This document shows positions 1 to 6,863 of a stretch of 30,811 nucleotides of DNA, in pieces. Under the pieces are notes generated by a model that saw only the letters and a program-made list of their open reading frames with translations, had not been told where the DNA came from and did not search any database. A program made the position numbers and the translations under genes. The DNA is from Hominenteromicrobium sp964531265 (GTDB lineage Bacteria > Bacillota > Clostridia > Oscillospirales > Acutalibacteraceae), in contig CAZHDW010000022.1 of NCBI GenBank assembly GCA_964531265.1, positions 1 through 30,811 of the forward strand. The letters are read 5' to 3'. Each line of letters begins with the position of its first letter. The first letter of the stretch is position 1.

Positions 1-11
1 CAGCCTGATAG

Positions 12-32
12 TTTGCTATCATTTTGCTATCA
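12..32. repeat. Tandem TTTGCTATCA repeats at the window edge
   Basis: TTTGCTATCA occurs at 12-21 and again at 23-32, and an inverted GATAG lies at 7-11. Clustered short repeats like this occur at integrase arm sites. They lie about 60 bases beyond the guaA 3' end, a known integration hotspot. No gene is visible in 1-91. Confidence 0.45.
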
Positions 33-91
33 ATTCGCCTTTTGAAATCGCCTAAGCCCGCATAAATACTGGGTTTTTAGTGACCTCAAAT

Positions 92-103
92 TTATTCCCA
101 CTC
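92..103 (-). other. Candidate attachment core at the guaA 3' end
   Basis: Minus-strand GAGTGGGAATAA forms the last codons and stop of guaA. This dodecamer is the established insertion core used by guaA-targeting integrative elements in Gram-positive bacteria. Whether an element sits beyond position 1 cannot be seen here. Confidence 0.5.
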
Positions 104-1072
104 AATAGTGCCGATGGGCTTCGGAGTAAGATCAAGGAGGACGCGGTTGATACCGTCGACCTCATGGGTGATACGGTCTGTGAGGTGGTGAAGCAGGGAG
201 TAGGGGATCTCTTCAATAGTAGCGGTCATGGCATCCGTTGTGTTAACTGCACGGATGATTGCCGGCCAGCCCTCGTAACGCTTGCCGTCCTTAACGCCAA
301 CACTCTTGACGTCCGGAACAGCCACAAAGTACTGCCAAACCTTCTCTGCAAGACCATTCTTATCGAATTCTTCTCTCAGGATAGCGTCAGCTTCGCGAAG
401 AGCATGCAGACGGTCGCGTGTGATAGCGCCAAGGCATCTTACGCCGAGACCCGGGCCCGGGAACGGCTGACGATAAACCATGCCATGGGGGAGACCGAGA
501 GCCTCGCCGACAACACGAACCTCATCCTTGTAGAGAAGCTTAACGGGCTCGACAAGCTCCATCTTCATATCTTCCGGCAGACCGCCAACGTTGTGGTGAG
601 CCTTAACGCCGTCAGATTCCAAAATATCCGGGTAAATAGTGCCCTGTGCGAGGAAGGAAATACCCTCAAGCTTAGAAGACTCTTCGTCGAATACCTTAAT
701 GAATTCGCCGCCGATTATCTTACGCTTCTGCTCAGGGTCGGATACTCCGGCGAGAAGATCGAGAAAACGATCTGTTGCATCAACATAAATGAGGTTAGCA
801 TCGAGCTGATTGCGGAAAACCTCAATAACCTGCTCACTTTCACCCTTACGCATGAGTCCGTGGTTAACGTGAACGCAAACAAGCTGCTTGCCGATAGCCT
901 TAATGAGAAGGGCTGCAACGACGGAGGAGTCCACGCCGCCAGAAAGTGCCAGCAGAACCTTTTTGTCGCCAACCTGTGCACGCACAGCAGCTACCTGCTC
1001 TTCGATAAAAGCATTGGCAAGCTCAGGCGTAGTGATACGTGCCATATTTTCCGGTCTTTTGTTGTTATCCAT
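92..1072 (-). CDS. guaA: GMP synthase ATP-pyrophosphatase subunit (stand-alone GuaA C-terminal half)
   Basis: It adenylates XMP and aminates it to GMP in cytosolic purine synthesis. The 326-residue product has the PP-loop signature SGGVDSSV near residue 46, followed by the GMP-synthase dimerisation domain (QPFPGPGLGVRCLG near residue 195) and the canonical C-terminus KPIGTIEWE. The N-terminal class I glutamine amidotransferase domain of the usual protein of about 510 residues is absent and is not encoded beside it, so this looks like a two-subunit or ammonia-dependent form. I chose ATG 1072 because an AAAGGAAGG ribosome site lies 7 bases upstream; the frame stays open to 1168 but without a better start. 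A good promoter lies at 1159-1187. The 3' end carries GAGTGGGAATAA, a known integration site core. Confidence 0.93.
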   Translation of the reverse strand: MDNNKRPENMARITTPELANAFIEEQVAAVRAQVGDKKVLLALSGGVDSSVVAALLIKAIGKQLVCVHVNHGLMRKGESEQVIEVFRNQLDANLIYVDATDRFLDLLAGVSDPEQKRKIIGGEFIKVFDEESSKLEGISFLAQGTIYPDILESDGVKAHHNVGGLPEDMKMELVEPVKLLYKDEVRVVGEALGLPHGMVYRQPFPGPGLGVRCLGAITRDRLHALREADAILREEFDKNGLAEKVWQYFVAVPDVKSVGVKDGKRYEGWPAIIRAVNTTDAMTATIEEIPYSLLHHLTDRITHEVDGINRVLLDLTPKPIGTIEWE

Positions 1073-1092
1073 GTTTTGACCTTCCTTTCCAC

Positions 1093-1133
1093 GAGGTGCA
1101 GTACCGAACAGAATAAATATCGGCACTTGCCTC
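1093..1133 (-). promoter_or_regulatory. Hairpin in the guaA 5' leader
   Basis: Between the guaA promoter and its start codon, arms GTGCCGA and TCGGTAC (minus strand) can pair around a 12-base loop. An outer GAGG/CCTC pairing extends the stem across small bulges. No U-tract follows, so it is not an intrinsic terminator. It may be a leader structure. I could not match it to a known purine riboswitch. Confidence 0.3.
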
Positions 1134-1158
1134 AAGGTATAACTAAATCTACCGTATA

Positions 1159-1187
1159 ATAATATCAAATCAAAGAAAAAACGTCAA
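1159..1187 (-). promoter_or_regulatory. Promoter of guaA
   Basis: On the minus strand TTGACG (1182-1187) is followed after 17 bases by TATTAT (1159-1164), a near-consensus housekeeping sigma promoter. Transcription would start near 1150 and give a leader of about 80 bases before guaA. Confidence 0.7.
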
Positions 1188-1228
1188 TGTGCACTTTACT
1201 ATTTTTTCTAAGACTTCAAACTGCGAAA

Positions 1229-1516
1229 TTAGTACAGATAGCAAATCGATGACGAAGCATACGACTTATCTCGGAAGCTTTCTTCCGCATTGTCGACTAT
1301 ATCGTATTCGGAATATCTGTTTTCACTTGTGGCATTTTTAAAATGGTAAACAGCATTGAATACAGCAATGGCGATAAAAAACAGGCCGAAAAGAGAGAAA
1401 AATCCCGCTCCAGCACTTGCTGCAAATATCATCCAGAATATTCCGAAAACAATGGCGACTATTGACGCAATACCGCTCATGAATGACGGGCCGCGTCCGG
1501 GCTTAACGCTTTTCAT
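1229..1516 (-). CDS. Small membrane protein of unknown function
   Basis: This 95-residue protein starts KSVKPGRGPSFM, then has two hydrophobic stretches (about residues 13-35 and 38-58) and a polar tail with NRYSEYDIV. That layout resembles a short conserved hypothetical membrane protein that I recall from Clostridia; I do not know its function. A GAAGGA site lies 5 bases before ATG 1516. The gene stands alone. Its promoter at 1626-1655 lies within a large inverted repeat, so it is probably controlled by a DNA-binding protein encoded elsewhere. The last 15 residues are low in complexity and may be species-specific. Confidence 0.7.
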   Translation of the reverse strand: MKSVKPGRGPSFMSGIASIVAIVFGIFWMIFAASAGAGFFSLFGLFFIAIAVFNAVYHFKNATSENRYSEYDIVDNAEESFRDKSYASSSICYLY

Positions 1517-1625
1517 AATTATCCTTCTTTCAAGATTGATTTTACAGCTTAACGCTACTTTGAATATGAGTATTGAAGTCTATTATGCCCATATATTTTG
1601 CCGATTATCCAACTAATACATTTTA

Positions 1626-1655
1626 ATTATAAACTTTATACAGATTACCTGTCAA
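1626..1655 (-). promoter_or_regulatory. Promoter of the small membrane protein gene
   Basis: On the minus strand a perfect TTGACA (1650-1655) is followed after 18 bases by a perfect TATAAT (1626-1631). It points at the gene starting at 1516, giving a leader of about 100 bases. The -35 box sits in the centre of the inverted repeat 1636-1670. Confidence 0.7.
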
Positions 1656-1670
1656 CAGTAATCTGTATAA
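1636..1670. repeat. Perfect 13-bp inverted repeat, probable operator
   Basis: The arms TTATACAGATTAC (1636-1648) and GTAATCTGTATAA (1658-1670) are exact reverse complements separated by 9 bases. The 9-base centre holds the -35 hexamer of the minus-strand promoter. There is no U-tract on either strand, which argues against a terminator. Size and symmetry fit a dimeric repressor site. The regulator is not in this window. Confidence 0.6.
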
Positions 1671-1761
1671 CAAAAAGCTTCGGTGAAGTGATATCGTCAA
1701 AAAACAAGAGGGAAATACTCAGTTCACCTATTAATGAAAAATAAGAACAGCACCTTTATAT

Positions 1762-1790
1762 TTGACTTTGCTATCCCATTATGCTATACT
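1762..1790 (+). promoter_or_regulatory. Promoter of the cimA-murE-murF operon
   Basis: TTGACT (1762-1767), a 17-base spacer and TATACT (1785-1790) precede cimA by about 50 bases. The leader is too short for a T-box or another amino-acid riboswitch. The rest of the 1517-1839 gap holds the inverted repeat at 1636-1670 and the opposing promoter; I see nothing else in it. Confidence 0.72.
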
Positions 1791-1839
1791 CAAATCGTAT
1801 ATGTAGGTCAATATTGTTATGTTTTGTGCGGAGGATACA

Positions 1840-3441
1840 GTGGCTATGGGCCTTGAAAAAATATCGATATTTGATTCCACTCTGCGTGATGGTGCGCAGG
1901 GGAAGGGAATAGCGTTTTCGGTTGAGGACAAGCTGCAAATAGTCAAGCTGCTAGACAGGCTTGGTGTTCAGGTAATAGAGGCCGGACATCCGGGCTCGAA
2001 CCCCAAGGAACTTGAGTTTTTCAGAAGAGCTGCTGATATCGAGCTGCACAATGCGAGACTGGCAGCCTTCGGAAGTACATGTCGCAAGGGCTCTGAGCCG
2101 AAGAATGACCGCAATTTGCAGGCTCTGCTCAACAGCGGTACCGAGCTGTGCGTGATATTCGGCAAGTGCTGGCGTTTTCATGTTGACAGCGTTCTCGAGA
2201 CAACGGAGGAGGAAAATCTCCGCATGATACGTGAGAGCGTGAGATACCTTGTTGATAACGGCAGACATGTTATTTTTGATGCTGAACACTTTTTTGACGG
2301 ATATATAAATGACAGGGAATTTGCCATGCGCGCGATAAGGACAGCGGCTGAGGCCGGTGCTGAGATGGTATGCCTTTGCGATACAAACGGCGGAACCTTT
2401 ACTTCTGATGCAGAGAGTATTGTCAGAAGCGTTATAGCTGAGTTGGATGTGCCGGTCTCGGTGCATTTTCACGATGATTGCGGAATGGCGGTCGCAAACA
2501 GCATAGCTGCCGTCAATGCAGGCGCGGTGCAGGTTCAGGGAACTCTGCTCGGCTTTGGTGAACGTTGCGGCAATGCGAATCTCTCCACGATAATTCCGAA
2601 TTTGCAGATCAAGCGTGGTGTGCAGTGCATACCGCAGGAGAATCTGTGTCTGCTCACGCATTATGCACGCGAGCTTGCCGCAATAGCAAATCTCGATGTA
2701 CCGGCCGGGTCGCCGTATATCGGAAGTCATGCTTTTGCACATAAGGCAGGAATGCACGCCGATGGAGTGATAAAGACCTCAAGGTCATTTGAGCATGTAG
2801 ACCCGTTTTTGGTTGGCAATAAGAGACGCTTCCCGACGTCTGAAATAAGCGGCAGAGCTGTGGTTTTCGAAAGAATTCATCAGATTTTGCCGCAGCTTAC
2901 GATACATTCCGAAAAAACAGAAGAAATACTTGATGAGATAAAGAGGCTCGAAATGTCAGGCTACCAGTTTGAGGGTGCCGACGCAAGCTTTGAACTGCTT
3001 GTACGCAGAATGGTCGGCTTGTACAGACCGTATTTTGAGCTTAAATATTATAAAATACTTTCCGGTGCAGGCGTCAGCGAGGAGGCCGGGGCGAGCGCGA
3101 TAGTTAAGGTCGGAGTCGGTGAAGCCATGCATGTTATGGCGGCAGAGGGTAACGGCCCGGTCAATGCACTCGATAAGGCACTCAGAAAAGCACTCGAGCT
3201 CTTCTATCCCGTGCTTAACAGAATGAAACTGACGGACTATAAGGTTAGAGTTCTCGACGGCGGCAGTGCCACGGCTTCAAGGGTAAGAGTCCTCATAACC
3301 TCTACGGACGGCGTCAATACCTTCACGACCGTAGGAGTCTCGGATGACGTTGTTGATGCCAGCTTCCAGGCACTACAGGATTCAATAGAATATTTGCTTC
3401 TTATCACGGATAAGAATAGAGATATGACAGTGGGAGGATGA
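1840..3441 (+). CDS. cimA: (R)-citramalate synthase
   Basis: It condenses pyruvate and acetyl-CoA to citramalate, the first step of the threonine-independent isoleucine route. The N-terminal HMGL-like TIM barrel shows FDSTLRDGAQG near residue 10, the metal-binding HFHDDCG near residue 210 and GFGERCGNAN. The C-terminal LeuA-type regulatory domain includes DYKVRVLDGG and the TTVGVSDDVVDAS segment. The length of about 533 residues suits the CimA branch rather than 2-isopropylmalate synthase. GGAGG at 1830-1834 lies 5 bases before GTG 1840 and 11 before ATG 1846, so either may be the start; ATG 1819 precedes the ribosome site and is unlikely. The murE ribosome site overlaps its 3' end. Confidence 0.92.
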   Translation: MAMGLEKISIFDSTLRDGAQGKGIAFSVEDKLQIVKLLDRLGVQVIEAGHPGSNPKELEFFRRAADIELHNARLAAFGSTCRKGSEPKNDRNLQALLNSGTELCVIFGKCWRFHVDSVLETTEEENLRMIRESVRYLVDNGRHVIFDAEHFFDGYINDREFAMRAIRTAAEAGAEMVCLCDTNGGTFTSDAESIVRSVIAELDVPVSVHFHDDCGMAVANSIAAVNAGAVQVQGTLLGFGERCGNANLSTIIPNLQIKRGVQCIPQENLCLLTHYARELAAIANLDVPAGSPYIGSHAFAHKAGMHADGVIKTSRSFEHVDPFLVGNKRRFPTSEISGRAVVFERIHQILPQLTIHSEKTEEILDEIKRLEMSGYQFEGADASFELLVRRMVGLYRPYFELKYYKILSGAGVSEEAGASAIVKVGVGEAMHVMAAEGNGPVNALDKALRKALELFYPVLNRMKLTDYKVRVLDGGSATASRVRVLITSTDGVNTFTTVGVSDDVVDASFQALQDSIEYLLLITDKNRDMTVGG

Positions 3442-3445
3442 TAAT

Positions 3446-4906
3446 ATGAAATTGAAGGAGCTGCTTTCTTCTATAGAATATAGCTGCGATGCGCTGCCGG
3501 ATACAGATATTTGTGACATAGTTTATGATTCCCGAAAGGCTGTGCCGGGCTGCCTGTTCGTGTGTCTGCGCGGTGCTAACAGTGATGGACATAAGTATGC
3601 GGCAATGGCAGTGGAGAAGGGTGCTGTGGCGATACTTGCGGAAGCTCCCGTTGAGGTCTCCGTTCCGGTTATACTTACCGGGAACACAAGAGCTGCTCTT
3701 GCACGTCTGAGTGATAAGCTTTTCCGTGAGCCGTCCAAAGGTGACATACAGGTCATCGGTGTTACCGGAACCAAGGGTAAGACCACGGTTGCGTTCATGC
3801 TGCGCTCAATTTTGGAGGCTGCCGGTCACAAAACCGGTATTATAGGGACTGTCGGCGTCGCATATGGCGATGTTCAGTATAAGACGAATAACACTACTCC
3901 GGAAAGCTATGAGGTGCAGAAATATCTCAGAGAAATGGCTGATAACGGATGTGAATATTGCATAATGGAGGTCTCGTCGATCGGCCTCAGAGATAACCGA
4001 GTGGACTGCGTTGATTTCAGGTTGGGTCTATTCACAAACTTTTCCGAGGATCATATCGGAGGGGTTGAGCATAAGGATATGGAAGAATATCTTGAGTGCA
4101 AGAGTATGCTGTTCAGGATGTGCAAAACCGGAGTGGTGAATATCGATGACTCGAATTGTGAGGGTGTGCTGAAGGGTCACACCTGCGATATCGTGACCTA
4201 CGGCTACGGCGAAAACGCCGATGTTGTCGGGCACGGCGGAAAGCTCATCGTGCGTCCGGGCTTCCTCGGTGTTAATTTTAGTATGACCGGCTTGCTGGAC
4301 TTTTCGGCAGAGATATCCATACCGGGTAAATTCAATGTATATAATGCACTCTGCGCCGCAACGAGCGCACATTTGCTTGGCGTCCCAGTCAGCGCCGTTA
4401 TAGACGGACTTAAGAGCGTAAAGGTCAAGGGCCGAGTTGAAATGGTTCCCGTGCCAGGAGATTATACGCTTCTGATAGATTTTGCACACAATGCTCTCAG
4501 TATGGAAAATCTGCTTTCGACGCTCAGAATGTATGAGCCGAACCGACTTATATGCATGTTCGGTGCGGGAGGAAACAGACCCAAGGTTCGCCGCTATGAG
4601 ATGGGAGAGGTCTGCGGCAGGCTTGCCGATATTTCTGTTATAACGGCGGATAATTCACGATATGAGAATGTGCTTGATATTATAGAGGATATCAAGCTCG
4701 GCATGAATAAAACGGATGGCAAATACATTACCATACCGGATCGCAGAGAGGCTATACGCTGGTGTCTGAATAACGCACGCCCCGGCGACATAGTCGTTCT
4801 TGCCGGCAAGGGACATGAGGACTATCAGGAAATCAACGGCGTTAAATATCCGTTTGACGAGCGTGTAGTGGTAAGGGAGATACTTTCGGAAGAAGCTTCC
4901 GTTTGA
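3446..4906 (+). CDS. murE: UDP-MurNAc-tripeptide ligase (MurE)
   Basis: It adds the third stem amino acid, probably meso-diaminopimelate, to UDP-MurNAc-L-Ala-D-Glu in the cytosol. The 486 residues contain the ATP loop GVTGTKGKTT near residue 107, the TTPESYE substrate segment, SEDHIGGVEHKDMEEYLECKS with the carbamylated lysine region, and the C-terminal ligase domain. The specificity motif reads DNSR where classical diaminopimelate enzymes have DNPR: the arginine that contacts diaminopimelate is kept and the proline is replaced. GGGAGG lies 8 bases before ATG 3446, inside the end of cimA, and the genes are separated by 4 bases. A chain starting with citramalate synthase and leading to murE and murF implies co-transcription. 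Confidence 0.94.
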   Translation: MKLKELLSSIEYSCDALPDTDICDIVYDSRKAVPGCLFVCLRGANSDGHKYAAMAVEKGAVAILAEAPVEVSVPVILTGNTRAALARLSDKLFREPSKGDIQVIGVTGTKGKTTVAFMLRSILEAAGHKTGIIGTVGVAYGDVQYKTNNTTPESYEVQKYLREMADNGCEYCIMEVSSIGLRDNRVDCVDFRLGLFTNFSEDHIGGVEHKDMEEYLECKSMLFRMCKTGVVNIDDSNCEGVLKGHTCDIVTYGYGENADVVGHGGKLIVRPGFLGVNFSMTGLLDFSAEISIPGKFNVYNALCAATSAHLLGVPVSAVIDGLKSVKVKGRVEMVPVPGDYTLLIDFAHNALSMENLLSTLRMYEPNRLICMFGAGGNRPKVRRYEMGEVCGRLADISVITADNSRYENVLDIIEDIKLGMNKTDGKYITIPDRREAIRWCLNNARPGDIVVLAGKGHEDYQEINGVKYPFDERVVVREILSEEASV

Positions 4907-4921
4907 GCTTAAGGAGGATAT

Positions 4922-6286
4922 ATGGTTCTTTCACTGGCTGAAATAGCAAGAATGACCGGCGGCAGGCTCGTCGGAGATGCAGATGCGACCGTCACAGGCT
5001 TCTGCACGGACAGCAGACAGGCTGCACCGGGCAAAATGTTTGTGCCGATACGTGGAGAAAACGTGGACGGACATAAATTTATAGCTCAGGTCTTCGCTTC
5101 CGGCGCCGAAGCCTCTTTTTCCGAGACCGATATTTCCGAGCCGGACGGTTCTGTTGTTTATGTTGAAAATTCCCGTGCGGCGCTTCAGGCCGTTGCAAAG
5201 GGCTGGCGCGAGCGTTTTTCCATTCCTGTTATCGGTATCACCGGAAGTGTCGGAAAAACCACAACCAAGGAAATGGTGGCTCTTGCGGTAGCCGCAGGGC
5301 TGAAAACCATGAAAACTGCCGGAAACGCGAACAGTCAGATTGGCTTGCCGATGACGGTTTTGAGAATATCCGAGGATGATGAGGCTGCCGTGGTTGAAAT
5401 GGGCGTCAGCATGCCGGGCGAAATGGAGAGAATTGCGAATACGTCTCGTCCTACAGTGGCTGTTGTGACGAACATAGGCGTGTCACATATCGAATTCATG
5501 AAGACACGTGAAAATATCATGGCTGAGAAGCTGAAAATAGCCGAGTATTTGCCTGAAAACGGGAAGATATTCGTTAACGGCGATGATGATTTGCTGTCCA
5601 CTCTCGATGTGGTTTACGGACATCATGTCGTTTCCTTCGGCTTTGGTGAAGGCTGCGATTGGCACGCTGTGAACGTCAGTGCCGATTCCCTCGGTACAAG
5701 CTTTATCTGTCGTCATGACGGTATGGACACATCCGTATATGTACCGGCTGTCGGTGAGCACATGGTCAGAAATGCTCTTGCAGCTCTGGCTGTTGCCGAT
5801 GCGGTCGGTGTGCCCGTCGATGCCGCGGCAAAGGCTATTGCAGGCTATAAGCCGCCCGAAATGCGTCAGCGTATCAGCGAGGTCAATGGTATCACTCTCA
5901 TTGATGATACATATAATGCGAGCCCGGATTCCATGCGCGCCGCACTTGGCATACTCGGCGGACTCAAGGTTAAGGGCAAAAAATTCGCTGTGCTTGCCGA
6001 TATGCTTGAGCTTGGCGACTATGCGGTGAAGGGTCATCGCGAAACGGGTGAATTTGCCGCAAAGTGCGGTACGGATGAGCTTATCTGTGTCGGAGAGCTT
6101 GCAAGGCATATAGCGGAGGGGTTCGCTTCTCCGTCGCATTGTCATTGCTTTGAAAGCAATTCCGAGGCCATTAATTGGCTGAAAGCACATATCGTCAGCG
6201 GAGATGCGCTTCTTTGCAAGGGTTCTCGCGGTATGCATATGGATGAGGTAATTGCCGCTTTTTCTGCAGAAAAACAAAATAAGTAA
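4922..6286 (+). CDS. murF: UDP-MurNAc-tripeptide--D-Ala-D-Ala ligase
   Basis: MurF joins D-Ala-D-Ala to the UDP-MurNAc tripeptide and completes the soluble peptidoglycan precursor. The 454-residue protein has the Mur ligase ATP loop GITGSVGKTTTKE near residue 108, the NANSQIGLP segment, VVEMGVSMPGEM, the conserved TNIGVSHIE and the DDTYNASPDSM signature near residue 327. Length and domain order are normal. AAGGAGG ends 4 bases before ATG 4922 and the gap to murE is 15 bases, so expression is coupled. The strong hairpin at 6293-6323 follows directly. Confidence 0.95.
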   Translation: MVLSLAEIARMTGGRLVGDADATVTGFCTDSRQAAPGKMFVPIRGENVDGHKFIAQVFASGAEASFSETDISEPDGSVVYVENSRAALQAVAKGWRERFSIPVIGITGSVGKTTTKEMVALAVAAGLKTMKTAGNANSQIGLPMTVLRISEDDEAAVVEMGVSMPGEMERIANTSRPTVAVVTNIGVSHIEFMKTRENIMAEKLKIAEYLPENGKIFVNGDDDLLSTLDVVYGHHVVSFGFGEGCDWHAVNVSADSLGTSFICRHDGMDTSVYVPAVGEHMVRNALAALAVADAVGVPVDAAAKAIAGYKPPEMRQRISEVNGITLIDDTYNASPDSMRAALGILGGLKVKGKKFAVLADMLELGDYAVKGHRETGEFAAKCGTDELICVGELARHIAEGFASPSHCHCFESNSEAINWLKAHIVSGDALLCKGSRGMHMDEVIAAFSAEKQNK

Positions 6287-6292
6287 AACTTT

Positions 6293-6330
6293 TCCCTCGG
6301 AAACTATTGCGGTTTTCGAGGGAGTTCTTT
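6293..6330 (+). terminator. Hairpin after murF
   Basis: Arms of 12 bases (6293-6304 and 6312-6323, one G-U pair) surround a 7-base loop and are followed by a modest T-rich tail (GTTCTTTAT). It would end the cimA-murE-murF transcript. The -35 box of the next promoter (6307-6312) lies in the loop and at the start of the right arm. Confidence 0.6.
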
Positions 6331-6335
6331 ATAAT
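6307..6335 (+). promoter_or_regulatory. Promoter of the ydcF-pyr-ruvX operon
   Basis: TTGCGG (6307-6312), a 17-base spacer and a perfect TATAAT (6330-6335) lie 40 bases before the next gene. The short leader has no room for a PyrR-type attenuator. Confidence 0.6.
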
Positions 6336-6374
6336 AAAATAGGGTAATTGTGTACGGCGAAAGGAGTTGTGCTG

Positions 6375-6854
6375 ATGCGTCAGGACCCCGTGGTCATTGT
6401 CTTGGGTGCTCGTGTGTTTGAAAACCGATTGAGCGGCACACTTTTAAACCGAGTGGAAGCGGCGAGAGAGTATATGGAGCTGCATCCGAATTCCATGTGC
6501 ATAACGACAGGAGGAAAGGGGAGCTCTGAGCCCTGCTCCGAGGGAGAGGCTGCAAAAAGCCGCTTGGTGGAGCTTGGTGTATCGCCGGACAGGATATTTA
6601 CGGAAACACGTTCTGTGAACACATGGGAGAATCTTCTTTTTGCAAGAGATGTTTTGCTGCGTGAGGGGCTTGGTGCTGATGTAGTTATCTCGACGCAGAA
6701 GTTCCATCATTGGAGAGCGCAAAAAATGGCAGAGCAGCTCGGCTTGTCAGTTACCATGCTGTGTGCTGAGGACAGACCTGGTACACGCCTGAGACACAGC
6801 CTCAGAGAATGCTTTGCAATAATTAAATTCTTGATTATTAACAGAAAAAATTGA
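6375..6854 (+). CDS. YdcF/SanA-like DUF218 protein
   Basis: The product of about 159 residues opens with DPVVIVLGARV and has the DUF218 hallmarks TTGGKG near residue 45, EGEAAKSRLVELGV, ETRSVNTWENL and STQKFHHWRA. Family members are linked to envelope or metabolite handling in other bacteria; the exact substrate is unknown. There is no membrane segment, so this is a short cytosolic form. AAGGAG lies 8 bases before ATG 6375. An in-frame TTG at 6348 precedes that site and is unlikely. It is the first gene of the pyrimidine operon, 9 bases before pyrC, but a pyrimidine role is not implied by its family. Confidence 0.82.
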   Translation: MRQDPVVIVLGARVFENRLSGTLLNRVEAAREYMELHPNSMCITTGGKGSSEPCSEGEAAKSRLVELGVSPDRIFTETRSVNTWENLLFARDVLLREGLGADVVISTQKFHHWRAQKMAEQLGLSVTMLCAEDRPGTRLRHSLRECFAIIKFLIINRKN

Positions 6855-6863
6855 GGTGGGTAT

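Noticed and set aside
80..1159. Long plus-strand open frame opposite guaA (359 codons)
   Set aside because: It is the antisense shadow of guaA: no ribosome site, no recognisable motif, and guaA is certain on the other strand.
1791..1839. T-box or other amino-acid riboswitch before cimA
   Set aside because: The distance from promoter to start is about 50 bases, far too short.
6336..6374. PyrR attenuator or uracil riboswitch before the pyrimidine operon
   Set aside because: The leader is only about 30 bases and lacks the PyrR binding loop and alternative hairpins.
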